Part shown: positions 1 to 12,280 of the stretch, piece after piece | Layout of the letters: the number at the start of each line of letters is the position of its first letter | Position numbering within the stretch: position 1 is the first letter of the stretch | From: Stomoxys calcitrans | Lineage: Eukaryota; Arthropoda; Insecta; Diptera; Muscidae | Assembly (NCBI RefSeq): GCF_963082655.1 | Contig: NC_081555.1 | Span: 180,522,151-180,586,150, forward strand | Reading direction: 5' to 3' | Length of the DNA stretch: 64,000 bases | Notes under the pieces: model-generated | Seen by the model: only the letters and a program-made list of their open reading frames with translations | What the model was told of the DNA's origin: nothing | The model's database searches: none | Program-made: the position numbers and the translations under genes

Positions 1-1019
1 TCTTAACTTTTGATTTTGTTTGGTTTGTTGTAAACGGCTCTGCGGCGACAACAATGTCGATGTCGTTGTCGTTGTTGCCATCCATGCTGGTGAGAAGACT
101 GCAACAAGTTGTAAGCCGTGCTTGTAAGCCAGTGGGCCAGCAATAGCCCACTGGTCTAGGTGAATGAATGAATGAGGGAGCAAAAAAAAAGCGCGCAAGA
201 ATTCATGCATGTGTCCATAGGTCTATCTGTCTGCGTGCACCTCCGTCCATACATCTTTCTGCTGCACTGTGTATTGTGGCTAGCAGCATGCAACAAGGGT
301 TTACTAAGGCGATGACTAGCTAGCAATTGCTGCTTAGTCAGCGTGTTAGCAGACCAAAACAACTACGCCGCCGCCACCACCACCACCACCACCAGAGCGT
401 GTAATCAGGTCGCATTACGTAACCATTTCGATCCTGTGAATTAGAAACGACAACAAACAGTGCAACACAATCAGTTGGTTGCTGCAAAACAAGTGCAACA
501 ACACCAACACTTGGACACTTTGCACATTCTCGACCACACATGCATGTGCATACAATATTCTACAAAATTTCTTATCTCTGATCTGTGGGCCAATGCAGAG
601 GTTTCTTAGCTGTTAGTTCGATTCACAAAGTCGTCAATATCGCAATTGATTGTAAATGGCCTTAATACATTTTTAGAATGAAAAGAATGAACTGTGTGTG
701 CAATTAGAAAATATTTACAAAAAAATGTTATCACATCACAATTTAATTGAAAAGAAACATCGCTATGGTAAATTTTGACCATTGGTCATTCCAATCTGTA
801 CATGCGCTTTGATTATATAAAATAGATTTAAATCAGAGCTGGCAAACTATCGATGGCAGTGGGGTTGTCCCCCAAACATTTAGACCTGAAAATATACCAG
901 CATCGTTCTCTACTTTCAAATATCATTTTTTGAACCCCATATTGTCATTGGCCTCAAAATTCAATATTAAATTCGTTTTCTAATCTCAAACACCTTTCAT
1001 TAAAACTCCTTAAAGCAAA
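1..1019. other. Intergenic DNA, no gene seen
   Basis: This is AT-rich sequence with short repeats: a TCGTTG tract near 60 and a CCACCA run at 371-392. The short ORFs are compositional. I see no recognisable transposon or gene, although 830-1019 may be the degenerate edge of the repeat that follows. Confidence 0.4.
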
Positions 1020-2110
1020 AGTCAGCAAATATGTCCGGTTTGGGGTATGGACCCTAAAAACTACCAATATCGAGCTCCATTATCTTCAAGACCCAAATTG
1101 TCTTGGTGTGCAAATACGACCTATTTGGGGTTGTTATGGGGGTGGGACATCCCCTAGGCAGTTCGTTTCGAATATTGATATCAGATTCGTGGTCTACTCC
1201 CAAATACCTTTCATTCGAGTCCCATATTTCCATAGTCGGAAAACATGACCAGTTTGGGGGTATTTTGGGGGATGGAGCGGCAGTTCAGTGACTTGGCCCT
1301 GTTCTACTCTTAAATACCTCTTATTACAGCCCCATTTTGGAATGGTTAGGAAATACGTCCTATATTGGTGGTGTTTTTTGGGGTTGGGGTGGCCCCATAG
1401 ACACTTTTCCCGAGTATTGATTTCAAATTCTTGCTTTACTCCCAATGACCTTTTATTTTAGCCCCATATTGCTATGGTCGTAAATTTGTGCTCTTTGGAG
1501 AGTTTTTTGGGTGTAGACCCCCGAACACTTAGCCCCACATTTGGATATCAGATTCGTATTCTACACTCAAATACCTTTTATTTAAGCCCCATATTGCCAT
1601 TGTCAGTATATAAGTCCTGTTTGGGGAAGAAGTGGACCCCCAGAAACTTGGTTCCACATTTGGATATCATATTCGTATTCTACTCGCAAATACCTTTCAT
1701 TTGAGTCCCATATTGCCATGGTCGGTTAATATATACGATTTAGGGGTGTTCGTCTGACAATTGGATATCAGATTCGTTTTCTAATCTTAAATACCTTTCA
1801 TATGAGTCCCATATTGCCGTGATTGGTCTAAATATATAAAGGGAAGGTTTTAGGTTGGGCGTCCCCCCTAGGTACCCCATCCGAAATGGATATGAAATTT
1901 TTATTTTTAGGTTACTATAAGAGAACACGCAAAATTTCGCTTAGATCGCAGCACCCATCACCGAGATCAGGCGATTCTGAATATTAGATAAGGAGGAAGG
2001 TCCGCCCCCCCTTCAGATATCAAAAAAATCCAGTACCCTATTTTCACCAAAATATCAGGAAATTCGGTTAAACCGTTTTTGAGGATTTTTAACGTGTAAT
2101 TTTTTATATC
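1020..2110 (-). repeat. Tandem-repeat element, family Y (minus orientation)
   Basis: Degenerate units of roughly 130-150 bp recur, each with phrases such as AAATACCTTTCATTTGAG, CCCATATTGCCATGGTC, TTGGATATCAGATTCG and a G-rich TTGGGGGTGTTTTGGGG. On the minus strand the far end (about 1990-2110) reads as a GGGGGCGGACC segment preceded by CTCAAAAACGG. This is the same order as the start of the copy at 53870-55900, which lies in the opposite orientation on the other side of the gene. Confidence 0.7.
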
Positions 2111-2379
2111 TGGCCACACTTTTTTTGAGGACTTCGATTTGGCAGAATAAAAATATTCCTGAGATATAGCTCCAAATGCAGAAAGTGAACAAAAATGAAC
2201 CTGTCGACTGAAGCTTTTCAGAAGCACAAGATGTTGAGGAACTATTCAATATTGTAAACAGATTTACGAACAAGTTGGCAGAGGTCATAGAAATTTCATG
2301 TGCAAAAATTCAGGCAAATTTAATTATAAATAGACTCTCTAGGTCCTCAAGATGTCTAAACTCTCTAGATGTGGCCTTC

Positions 2380-2790
2380 ATTAAGTTATGAAGTTATCCA
2401 GGCACGGCACGCAGACTTGAACATAGAAGTCCGATCTGTATGGTGTTCATTGCTGTCACGAGGAACTTAGCTGCAAGCTACCGGGCGCTTCCACAAGTTA
2501 TGGATAGTGGAATGCTTCATACGGAGTAGCTGCAACGGCAGTTGCGGACAATCAGCGATATCGAGCGGAAAGTCTCAGGGAGAGGTCAGGCCGGATCTTG
2601 CACAAATACTGAGTGACTGTGATGCTCGATATGACAAGGGGGGTAATTGGCGCCTTTAAATAACTAATGTCCATCCTGTTCCCGCAGCGATCAGTCCTTT
2701 GGACCGGAACGAGCTTGCTCACCTACAGGAGCCTGACGAGGATCGCTACCTTCATATGCTATGTGGCTATAACAACAACATCGGAAACCA
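2380..2790 (+). repeat. Unclassified interspersed repeat with CAA tail
   Basis: This GC-richer block contrasts with its AT-rich flanks and ends in an ACAACAACA tail (2768-2778). It contains phrases (CCGCAGCGATCAGTCC, CCTACAGGAGCCTGACGAGG) that look like a retrotransposon 3' region. No ORF of note survives. The family is unknown to me. The tail suggests a non-LTR or SINE origin. Confidence 0.4.
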
Positions 2791-3008
2791 TAAATGACTG
2801 ATTAGGTGATATATTTGAGCCAAATTGATGCGCAGTTAAAGAACACTTTAGCCATGTAGTGGAGGGTTTTATATTGCGTCCATAACTTCAACAACGTTTC
2901 CGTGAAATTAGAAAAATTTTCCTTCCTCTAAGTTCTCAAGAAGTCAAACCTGAAGATCGGTTTGTTTGGGTATAAGAGCCATAAGTTATCTTTTGAAACC
3001 CTCCAATT

Positions 3009-3148
3009 TAACGGCTCCCCGGTAACCGAGTTGGTAGCATGCTTGGATTACCAGTGCAGCCGTCGTAATTAGCCACTGTGATATCACAATGGACTTAAAA
3101 TTGTCTAAGTGAGTCTGTAAAGGACTGATACTCTTACCTAACCTTTCT
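3009..3148 (+). mobile_element. SINE-2 copy (tRNA-derived head, LINE-like tail)
   Basis: The head carries an A-box-like GTAACCGAGTTGG. The tail (CACAATGGACTTAAAATTG, then a GTCTAAGTGAGTCTG phrase and TTACCTAACC) is shared with the copies at 50882 and 7701-8093. The B box is decayed in this copy. Confidence 0.7.
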
Positions 3149-3402
3149 ATAAGCAAATAACGAAATATTGTCGTAAGGACAATGAATGAAATAAAAAGTA
3201 CACAGTCATATGTTTTTTTATGGTTAAAACTTGAACTATATCCTGCGCCACGACTGTGAGTGCAATGCAGTAACCAGTTCGACTTAGAAATACTTCCAGA
3301 TTTGGCTTAGCCATGTCTGTCTGTCTGGGTTACCTTTCTGTACTGATTGTCCGTCTAACGTTTTACGCAGTCATCGTGGAGGACGTATTTTTTCACAATC
3401 AT

Positions 3403-3639
3403 CAGGATTCACTAATAGAAGGTTAGGTCACTTGCAAAAACATGTAGTGGAAAGGCCCCTTAAACATCATTAAGGATGTCAAATCTGCCGATTGAAAATG
3501 TCATCAAATAGCAGAAAACGTAAACAAAGAATGAGTGTAAATGGTGACAAGGGGACACCCTCAATGCCAAGTACTGCCAAAAATTAAAAAAAGTGTAAGT
3601 CGCCTGATCGCTTGGCTTAACTTTATTCAGTGAATCCTG
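3403..3639. mobile_element. MITE, family with CAGGATTCACT inverted repeats (copy 1)
   Basis: Terminal inverted repeats CAGGATTCACT (3403-3413) and AGTGAATCCTG (3629-3639) bound a 237 bp element with no coding capacity. A second copy with the same ends lies at 7352-7572, and parts recur at 5744-5775 and 21745-21845. Confidence 0.7.
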
Positions 3640-4353
3640 ACTTAGTTTCATATAAATTCAGAACTGGATACAGCCAATTTGTAAAATTTATCCTCATCTG
3701 AAATTAAAAAAAAAAATCCAAAAATGTTGGCAGTTAAGATGACGCAAAATGGTCATTGTTCTAAATATACTATGTAAGGCCGGCTGTGTGCCACGTCAAA
3801 ATTCTGTACTTTCAAAACCATACTGGGTATCCTTTTATTCAGATTGGGATTATATATAAAATGTCCATTGTGCCATATTCACAATACACAATAATCTCTT
3901 CCTTGCATTCTAAGACATCGATCTTGTCGGCATACCATACCACCTTACTTATTCCGTAATAGGGGGGTAATGGTTTCAGGTTGCTAAAGCTCCTTTGATG
4001 CTTGTATCTGAGCAATTCGTAGGATGTCTTACCCTTTATTTTGGAACCCCTTTGCGCTCCATGGTTTTGAGCAGAAAGGATCCAAGTCTATAAGATTTTA
4101 GGGCATAATTTATTTGGCGGGCTTTGGGTGCAAATATTATGTTTCCCTCCTGCCGGATCTTTGAGGTATATGCGATTCCTTCTCCCAATGCTCCTTTATT
4201 GAATGTTTGTGGGAAAATTTTCTTTAGCGCCAAATTTCAAGAATTTAAATTAAGCATGCTTTTGACAGGCAGACGGAAGGAAAAAAGGACGAATAAAAAG
4301 GACGATTTAAAATGCCATGGAGATGGAGAATATATATGTTTATTTCATGGTCG
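3640..4353. other. Intergenic DNA, no gene seen
   Basis: AT-rich sequence with no recognisable repeat or gene. The longest ORFs run into the SINE that follows and are not credible. Confidence 0.35.
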
Positions 4354-4667
4354 GGAGGCCACCGTAGCGCAGAGCTTAGCATATCCGCCTATGGCGATGA
4401 ACGCCGAATTCTGGCGTGACCATCAAAACAAATTGTTAGTGGTGGTTTTCTTCTCCTAATGCTAGCAACATTTGTGTGGTACTATGCCATGTAAAACTTC
4501 TCTCCAAAGAGGTGTCGCACTGCGGCACGCCGTTCGGACTCAGCTATGAAAAGGAGCCCCCTTATCATTGAGCTTAAAACTTGAATTGGACTGCACTCAT
4601 TGACATGTGAGAAGTTTGCCTCTGTTCCTTAGTGGAATGTTCATGGGTAAAATTTGCATGTGCATTC
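4354..4667 (+). mobile_element. SINE-1 copy with 8-bp target duplication
   Basis: The tRNA-like head contains the A box TAGCGCAGAGC. The B box is mutated here (CGAATTCTGG in place of GGTTCGAATCC). The body and the ending AAAATTTGCAT match the other SINE-1 copies. CATGGTCG at 4346-4353 is repeated at 4668-4675. Confidence 0.75.
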
Positions 4668-4736
4668 CATGGTCGAGGTTACTATGGAATGGGGATTGGC
4701 GACACGGTGTGGGATTTCAGTAGGGCTCTTGAAGAT

Positions 4737-4894
4737 GAGGCCACCTTCGCGCAGAAGTTGGCATGTCCTGACAACCTGACGATAACATCATTCTAATGCT
4801 AGCGACAATTGTGAGGTACTATGTCATTTAAAAACTTCTCCCCAAAGAGTTTTCGTGACATGCCGTTCGGACTCGTTAATACAAATTAGGTCCC
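4737..4894 (+). mobile_element. Degenerate, internally deleted SINE-1
   Basis: A head (GAGGCCACCTTCGCGCAGAA) joins directly to the body (CTAATGCTAGCGACA... GCCGTTCGGACTCG) with the B-box region lost. It lies about 60 bp after the previous SINE-1. Confidence 0.6.
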
Positions 4895-5033
4895 TCAATA
4901 TAGAATTTAATTTGAAGTTTAGAGTAGTTGCAATCGAGATGATTATAACAGGGACTACACACCACGTGTCTCATGTATATATATACATGGATCTCGGGTG
5001 GACAAAATTTCAAGATTCCTCCACAACCATTAG

Positions 5034-6015
5034 AACCAAACTTGGAGTGTTCAGGGGACCTGTTTTGAATGGGGTGGAACTGCCGCTCTAACCAAAGATA
5101 GGGGTCTTGACTGGCCATTGCAATGTCAGGAATTTTGCATCGCATTGACCTCATAAAGGGGCAGACTTTTTGAGCACTCATTGTGCTTAATTGACATATT
5201 TTGGTATTCTAAATGTTTATTGCGGCCTTTCTAGTTTTTGTGTCAACAACCTTCTCTCTGTTAGCCGGCACACATTTTCGTGTATTTTCGACATTACCAG
5301 CTGTTGAGGATGTAAAATTTTCCTTTTTCTATATTAATCTTCGGTTAAGTTTTCTCCTTTTTGACATCCTCAATGCTCATGGGGCCTTTCGACTTATTGT
5401 TTTCTGCTGGGGAGGATACTTTCTATTATTCAGCCATGACTATTAATGAATCCCGGACCTTTTGTAAGAAAAATAAATGTCTGAATTTTCAATTTTCAAG
5501 AATCAAACCAAACTTGGTGTATACAGGGGACCTGTTTTGAATGGGGTGAAACTGCCGCTCTTACCAAAGATAAGGGTCTTGACTGGCCATTGCAATGTCA
5601 GGAGTTTCGCATCGCATTGGCCATATAAAGTGGCGAATTTTTTTAAGCACTCATTGTGGCAGTTTTAATTGGCACGTTTTGGTATTCCTAATGTTTATTG
5701 GGGACTTTCCACTTTTTGTGTCAACAACCTTCTTTCAATTAGTCAGGATTCACTAATTAAGGTTGCGGAAAGCGAACAGCCGGCACACATTTTTATGTAT
5801 TTTCAACATCACTTGCCATTGAGTATGTAAAATTTTCCTTTTTCAACATAAATCTTTGTTTAAGATTTCTCCTTTTGACATCCTCAATGTTCATGGGGCC
5901 TTTCCAGTTATTGTTTTTTGTTAGTGATGTTACCTTCTATTATTCAGCCATGACTATTAATGAACCGAGGGCATTTTATAACAAAAATAAATATCTGAAT
6001 TTTCAATTTTAAACC
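5034..6015. repeat. Direct duplication of a roughly 472-bp unit
   Basis: Phrases such as GGGGACCTGTTTTGAATGGG (5054 and 5526), GTCTTGACTGGCCATTGCAA and GACATCCTCAATG recur in the same order at a 472 bp offset. The second unit is longer because it carries a short piece (about 5744-5778) starting CAGGATTCACT, which resembles the end of the MITE at 3403. Parts of the unit also resemble the interior of that MITE in reverse, so the whole is probably a composite of MITE-derived sequence. Confidence 0.65.
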
Positions 6016-7351
6016 ATGCCATTATGCAGCCTCGATTTACTTGTCGATTTAAATGACAAGAAACGAATTATTCAAGTATGGTAACACACAAATCGAAGGT
6101 TCACGGTGGGTGGTTGGGTGTGTTAACTACGTGTGTGTGTGTCTGCGTGTAAGAGAGTTCTTTTTTTTCTACCAATGAGTCTGGCATAGAAATTCAATTT
6201 TCAATTTAATAATGAAAACAAAAGCAACAAAAAGAACCGTGAGAAAATAAAGTTTGTAACAATACAAAGCCAATCTATGACACCTCAAATGAACAGAATT
6301 GGTTTTTGCTGCATCTACAGCTTAAGCTGTATCTTTCGAACTCGAACAACTCAAACGGTTGGCAACGAATCGCACGGACATTGTATTTACGAGTTGGTAC
6401 ACTAGTCGACTGCGTTGTCGAACAAAACAAGAGGCCACAAAGTGTGTGATGCTGTGTTGTTGCTGCCATTGCGGGTTGAATGCTGCTGCCGCCGTCGACT
6501 GCTCATGCTGATGGATAATGCACTCGCAGGCATTCACCACACTTCAGCCAGTAAGCAGCAAGACACGAGTTCAAACTCTAACTACAATAACAAATGCCAA
6601 GAAAATATTAATAATAACAGCAAAAACACAAACGAAACAAAAAAAAAAAAAAACAACACCAACATAAATCTACTAAAAACGTGTGAATTTTTCATTTGAA
6701 AATTGTTCACATCATTGCAAGTATTTGAGATATGAATGTTGCGAACATGTACCTAGCTATGTACGAGTCCATGTACTAGCATGCATATTGAGGCATGTTC
6801 ACCTCGTTGTGAATGAGGGAAAAGTATAAAATGTATACAAACTTCCTTAGATTTTCCTCAATTACAGAGATATGTCTGCCATTCAAATGAAAGTGTGCAT
6901 CTAAATGCGGATGTCGCTAGCAGCAAATAACACTAAACATCGAGCTTAATTATGAAATTAGCTACCTTAATTAATTGTTGTAATTGAAAGTGCTGGAATT
7001 ACATAAAATTGCTATTTATTCAACACTTAATGATTTTAATTGCCAACGAAAATTATAATTGATTAAATGTTATTTAAGGTATGCCGTAATGTATTACAAA
7101 GATTATTCTGCATTTAACAAATTTATGGATAAATTGGTAATGTTTTAAATATTTCAAATGCAAAGTAATTAAGAAAAGTAAAGTCTAAGCTAGCTAAACT
7201 TTTGTCCTATCATAAACAAGCATACCCCCGCTCTGCTTCGCTAACCCCTTTTTATTAGGTACAACTTTTCAAAAATATTTGTTGCCTAAAGTTGACAGTT
7301 TTGGATCAACCGAAAAAGAAATTACCATATTGGGCTTTTAAGTACCTAACT
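6016..7351. other. Unique AT-rich DNA with a leader-like island
   Basis: I recognise no transposon. The segment 6230-6700 has CAA/AAC-rich sequence and CTGCTG tracts like fly untranslated leaders, plus a GT microsatellite near 6131. It may be an untranslated exon or promoter, but no start site or splice donor stands out. The remainder is AT-rich and featureless. Confidence 0.3.
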
Positions 7352-7572
7352 CAGGATTCACTAAAAGAAAGTTATGTTGGTCATTTGCGACAACATAAAG
7401 TGGATAGGCTCCATGAACGTCATTGAGGATGTCAAATCTGCCCATTGAAAATATCATTAAATAGCATAAAACGTAAACAAAGAATGAATGTAAAAAGAGA
7501 ACAAGTTGACATCCTCAATGCCAAGTTCTTCCAAAAATTACCGCTTCGTTTAACCCTATTCAGTGAATCCCG
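7352..7572. mobile_element. MITE, CAGGATTCACT family (copy 2)
   Basis: The ends CAGGATTCACT (7352-7362) and AGTGAATCCCG (7562-7572) match copy 1, as does the interior (TTGAGGATGTCAAATCTGCC, AAAACGTAAACAAAGAATGA). Confidence 0.7.
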
Positions 7573-7700
7573 TACAAATTAACAAAAAAGTCATTTCCCA
7601 ATTTTGGGTAATGTAGCTCAATCTGTAAAGAAAGTACCATTTTGTGCATTTAAGTACCTAAATGTCCGAATTTAAAAAAATCTAGTTGTCCAACGTCTAG

Positions 7701-8093
7701 GTTAGGTTAGGTAAGGTAAGAGTGTCAGTCCTTTACAGACTCACTTAGACAATTTTAAGTCCATTGTGACCCCTAATTCTGGCAACATTTGTGAGGTACT
7801 TTGCCATGTAAAAGCTTCTCCCCAAAGAGGTGTCGGTCTGCGGCATACCATTCTGATTCCGCTATAAAAAGGAGGTCCCTTATCATTGAGCTTAAAATTG
7901 AATCGAACAGCGCTCATTGATTTGTGAGAAGTTTGCCCCAGTTTCTTAATTGGATGCTCATGGCCAAATTTGCATTTGTGACACCACAGTAGCGATACAC
8001 CACGGCCTCTAGTGGGAATCGAACCCACGACCCCTGCTATGGCAATCCGAGCACTCTACCAACTCCTGTAGCCGAGTTGGTGCCTCTCCCAAC
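7701..8093 (-). mobile_element. SINE-2 on the minus strand, interrupted by a SINE-1 fragment
   Basis: Read on the minus strand, the head at about 8093-7987 has an A-box-like segment and a perfect B box GGTTCGATTCC, and the tail at 7770-7701 ends in GTAAGGT/CCTAACC-type repeats. Positions 7770-7986 are a headless SINE-1 body on the plus strand (TTCTGGCAACATTTGTGAGG to AAATTTGCAT) sitting inside it. The tRNA-like head is not a functional tRNA gene. Confidence 0.65.
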
Positions 8094-8094
8094 G

Positions 8095-8790
8095 TGTAAG
8101 AAGAGCTTTCGCTCAATCTATAAAGAAAGTAAAGAAAATTTTGCACGACGTGTTTCGCTATGACTTCTAACAACTGTGCTAAGTTAGGTTCAAATCGATC
8201 CATAACCTAATATAGCTGTCATGTAAACCGATCTGGAGACTTGACTTCTGAGCTTCTAGAGGGCGCAATTCCTTTCCGAGTTGGCTGAAATTTTGCATGA
8301 CATATTTTAATATGACTTTTAATAACTGTGCCAAATAAGGTTCAAATCGGTTTGTAACCTGATATAGCTGCCATATAAACCGATCTGGGATCTTGACTTC
8401 TTTAGCCTCTAGAGCTCGCAATTATTATCCGATTTGCCTGAAATTTTGTACGACGGATCCTCGCATGACCATTACCATAAGTGTTTGTTATGGTCAGAAT
8501 CGGTCTATAGCCTGATACAGCTCCCATATACATCCACCTCTCTATTTTAATTCATGAGCCCCCAAAGGGCGCAATTCTTATTCGAATTGGCTGACATTTT
8601 ACACAGGTCTCCAACAAATAATTTCACCATACCTTGATATCGCTTTAATAGCAGAGCAAATCTTTGCTTTTATCCTTTTTTTGCCTAAGAAGAGAGGCCG
8701 GGAAAAGAACTCGACAAATGCGATCCATGGTGGAGGGGGGTATATAAGTTTCGGCCCAGCCGGACTTAGCACGCTTTTACTTGTTTTCAT
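8095..8790 (+). mobile_element. mini-me/DINE-1-like element, 5'-truncated
   Basis: About four degenerate units contain phrases such as AAATTTTGCACGACG, TAACAACTGTGCTAAG and CCATATAAACCGATCTGG. The 3' end is the shared terminus GGTATATAAG, a decayed GGCCC/GCCGGA hairpin, ACTTAGCACGCTTTTACTTG. The start is lost at the junction with the SINE-2 copy. Confidence 0.7.
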
Positions 8791-10108
8791 ATATTTTCTA
8801 TCTACCCCATTGATTTCGCAAGAACAATAAGATAAGCCAAATTTCGGAGTTCTAGTTCTAAACGACCAGGTAAGTGGCCTCCACTTATTCTTACATTAGA
8901 GCTCAGAAAATTAAATGCTACAAGCTGTTATTAATTTTTTTAATTTTTATCTTTTGAAATATGATTACCTAAGTTTCTTTATTAACACAATTTTAAATTG
9001 AATATTTAGTTGTATGGTTTTCTTTTTGCCTCTGTACGCACGCATTCAGTTACTTTGTGCAAATTGCTTTTCAAGTATAGGTCTCTTTTGTTGTTGCTTT
9101 TGTTTTTGTATTTGCAAAAATGGAATATTTAGACATTTCCAATTGCCCAAATACAAATTGAGCACCTACGAAGCCATTACTCCGCTCCAATCACAAAAAA
9201 CCCCAAGAACCGTAGGTATTTAGATACAATTTTTTCTTGCTTTCAATGTTCGCAAATGGTTATGGCCGGGCTGATTTCTTTCCATCAATAGATGGAGTGG
9301 GGATTGTTGACGGTGGCGGTAACCAGTGGCAATTAAATATTCAGAAATCGTACACATTTGGTTCTAAGCACGACAAAGTGGTACGTAGACGCCCCCTTCT
9401 GACTCTTTTTACTCTTGGCGGTTGCCCGCACCCTCGCCTCCTTATAAGTGTCTGTACATATATGGTTTAAAAATTTAACAATTTTCCAAAAGTCCAATAA
9501 ATAGCAGCTCGTGACCGGGCCAGGCGGACAAGTCAAGTCTTAAAAACAGCTCACATAGTTTCTTTTAAGCCGGGCATTCAAGCCACCAACCGACCATCCA
9601 ACATGCACAGAACCTCACTTGTGTTTGCTTATTGGCATATGTTGTGACTGTGTGTTTGTGTGTGTGTGTGTGTGTGTGCAATGTATGTTGTTGAACACAT
9701 GTTGGTTGGTATGTTTGTCTCATTACCAAATGACAAGGTGATATTTACCTTTTGACTGGTAGTGGAATTATGCTAATAAAATATGAAAATCAACATTTCA
9801 CATGTCTGTTTATGTGTGTGCAATTACCTTAATTTATTGGATTGGGTTAACAACAACAAAGGCTAAGATAAGCAAAGCAAATAACACAAAGGCATGCGAA
9901 AATCATACATCATAAAGGAGAAAAAACATGATGCCGCTTCATAAAAGTTGATCTTTTTTATTATGTCGTGGGTGGGAAAACTTCAGGCTTTCTCCAAGCC
10001 TACAGATGCAACACAGTTTTGCACTTATTTTCAAGCTCACATTTCAAGAAAGGTGGTTTACTCCCAAAATGTAAGCGAAACAAACATTTCTACAATACAC
10101 CCAGTTCT
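8791..10108. other. Intergenic DNA, no gene seen
   Basis: Mostly AT-rich unique sequence with a long GT microsatellite (9654-9680). No transposon or coding feature is identified. Confidence 0.4.
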
Positions 10109-11640
10109 ATGGGATTAGACCAATACTTACTTACGCCTCTGTAGTTTGGTGGACTGCTATGGAGAAAAAGTGCAACATAAGGACCATACAACAGGTTCAG
10201 AGAACATGTTGTTTTGGCATAGGCGGAGAGATGAGGACCACGCCCACTAGGGCTCTGGAGACTATTCTAGATATCCGAACCATTGACATACAGATTAAGT
10301 GTGAGGCAGCCAATGCGGCTATGAGACTTAAGGTGATGGGCGAATGGATTTAGGATGGGAGCAGTTCATACCAACGCGGTATAATTGAGGCGACGATAGG
10401 AAACGTGGAAGGAAGGGAAGAGATTTAGGATCGGATACATGAGATGAACCTTGAAGTCGAGTGCGAGGCACTACAGCCATCGGCACAGTCTTGGATTGAC
10501 GGAACCGTAGTATTGCCATCTGTACTATCATGTTATACGGATGGATCAAAGCTAGAGGATAGAGTTGGCCTGGGGGTCTACATTGAGAACCCAGGGACTG
10601 AGATCTGTTTTAGACTGCCTGACCATAATACGGTCCTACAGGCGGAGATCCGGGCAATCACGGAATGCGTGAAGTGGTGTGCTGCTAACGCGAAGACGTC
10701 GATTTTGAATATCTTTACCGACAGTAAAATTGCCATAAGGGCAATAACAACTAGGACGGTAAGATCACGAACAGTCATGCAGTGTAAGAAGAAGATTAAC
10801 GCCTTCTCTGAGGATGGCAAAATCCGCATAGTTTGGGTGCAGAACCATAACGGAGTAAGGGGAAATGAAAGGGCAGACGATTTGGCATTGAAGGCCAGGC
10901 GACTGCCGTCAATAAACTTGGTTAACCCAAAGACGAAGAGGCCACCGTAGCTCAGAGGTTAGCATGTCCGCTTATGAAGCTGAACGCCTGGGTTCGAATC
11001 CAGGCGAGACCATCAGAAAAAATTTTCAGCGGTGGTTTTCCCCTCCTAATGCTGGCAACATTTGTGAGGTACTATGCCATGTAAAACTTTTCTCCAAAGA
11101 GGTGTCGCACTGCGGCATGCCGTTCGAACTCGGCTATAAAAAGGAGGCCCCTTGTCTTAGAAGCTTAAAACTTGAATCGGTGACCAGTTTGTTCCTGTTC
11201 CTTAGTGGAATGTTCATGGGCAAAATTTATATTGTAACCCGAAGACTTTCAGGCGAATGCGCATGCAACATTGTGAAACAGCGAAACGATCAATAGGACG
11301 GCGAAAATCCTATGGGGGGATCCAGATCGTGAGAAGTCGAGGCTATTACTGAAAGGGAGTAAGAAGCAGATCAATATAGTTATTGGGGCATGCGGGGAAG
11401 ATGATGAGACGTTGGACCATTTCCATTGGCATTGCCCGGCTTTAGCGTCTAACAGATACCGGCACTTAGGTGGAGATACAATACCGGATATGAACCAACT
11501 TGGGGGAGTGTTATTGAAAACAATTAAGGATTTTGTAAGTAACACGGAGTTCCTAACTTAAACATTTTCTTTTTAGAGGTTACTTTATAGCTTTTAGAGC
11601 GCACAACAAGCCGATTACGGGCTCGATTTTAATAATCTGT
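10109..11640 (+). mobile_element. LINE-A copy A: RT C-terminus, RNase H and 3' end, split by a SINE
   Basis: Homology to the other LINE-A copies starts at ATTAGACCAATACTTACTTA. An RNase H domain is read at 10444-10950 with all four acidic positions present (YTDGSK, AEIRAI, FTDS, ERADD). A SINE-1 interrupts it at 10935-11234. The rest continues at 11247 with a zinc-knuckle-like tail (CGEDDETLDHF, then HWHC) and a 3' region containing GCGCACAACAAGCCGATTAC. Stops before 10444 and the missing 5' half make it a dead, 5'-truncated copy. RNase H downstream of RT fits the I/R1/LOA group of non-LTR elements. Confidence 0.8.
10935..11234 (+). mobile_element. SINE-1 inserted in LINE-A RNase H
   Basis: The A box (TAGCTCAGAGG) and a perfect B box (GGTTCGAATCC) are present. 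The flanks TAACCCAAAGAC (10923-10934) and TAACCCGAAGAC (11235-11246) are a 12-bp target duplication with one mismatch. The uninterrupted site is seen in the LINE-A copies at 19549 and 27890. Confidence 0.85.
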
Positions 11641-11974
11641 TCAATGCTATGGCTTCTATAGTCATGAAGGTGCAAATTGTATGAAAGATACATGTATATA
11701 AGAGCTATGCTCTAATTTGAGCTTGTTTGGGAGTTGTGTGGCATGAACACATGAAGTTAATGGCGTTCGTCCTTGGTCAAAAATGTGATATGCTGAAAAT
11801 AAACCCACAATCGGGTAAGATATTCCACCTGCATCTTGATTGCAAGACTAGTCGGACAGACATACAGCCGGAGAGACAGGCAGACGGACCAGGCCAATTC
11901 GAATCAGAAAGGGATTCTAGGTGAATTGGTATATTTAACATACGGTCAAGCTTTTCTCCTCTCTGACGTAGCAA
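11641..11974 (-). repeat. Degenerate DINE-like fragment
   Basis: The segment contains a reversed core-like GACAGACATAC...GACAGGCAGACGGACC (GTCY microsatellite on the minus strand) and a phrase (GCTTTTCTCCTCTCTGACGTAGCAAACGAATG) that parallels the DINE-like element near 51125-51170. Confidence 0.5.
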
Positions 11975-12280
11975 ACGAATGCTGATGTTAGGTCTGTTCG
12001 CATACTTTTCAGTAAAAAATTACAAGAGACAACACAGCCTTTATACTCTTATGCTATTTATTTGAATTAACCAGCTGGTTTTCATAAAACCGCTGTTCGA
12101 CGCTGCAAATTTCTGTTGGAAAAAAAGCATCCAGAAGAAAATTGCAAGTTCTCAATTACCAAACTCTCAAAATTGTGTTTGCTCTCTCTCCTGCTCCTTC
12201 TTCTGGCTAATAAAGTACGCGAGCAACTTCCAGTAACAATTTGTGCACAAATTTTTGAGTACGGATATTCTCATTAGAGC
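11975..12280. repeat. Unclassified repeat, family X (copy 1)
   Basis: It starts near TTAGGTCTGTTCGCATACTT and ends near AAAGTACGCGAGCAACTTCC. The two ends contain mutually inverted cores (CGCGTACTTT-like and AAAGTACGCG). Similar segments occur at 62563-62720 and 63815-64000. CAGCTG/GCTCTCTC tracts lie inside. It could be a MITE of unknown type. Confidence 0.5.

Noticed and set aside
10444..11296. Functional RNase H or domesticated retrotransposon gene
   Set aside because: No intact RT, stops upstream, and a SINE insertion downstream. No splice or promoter context was seen.
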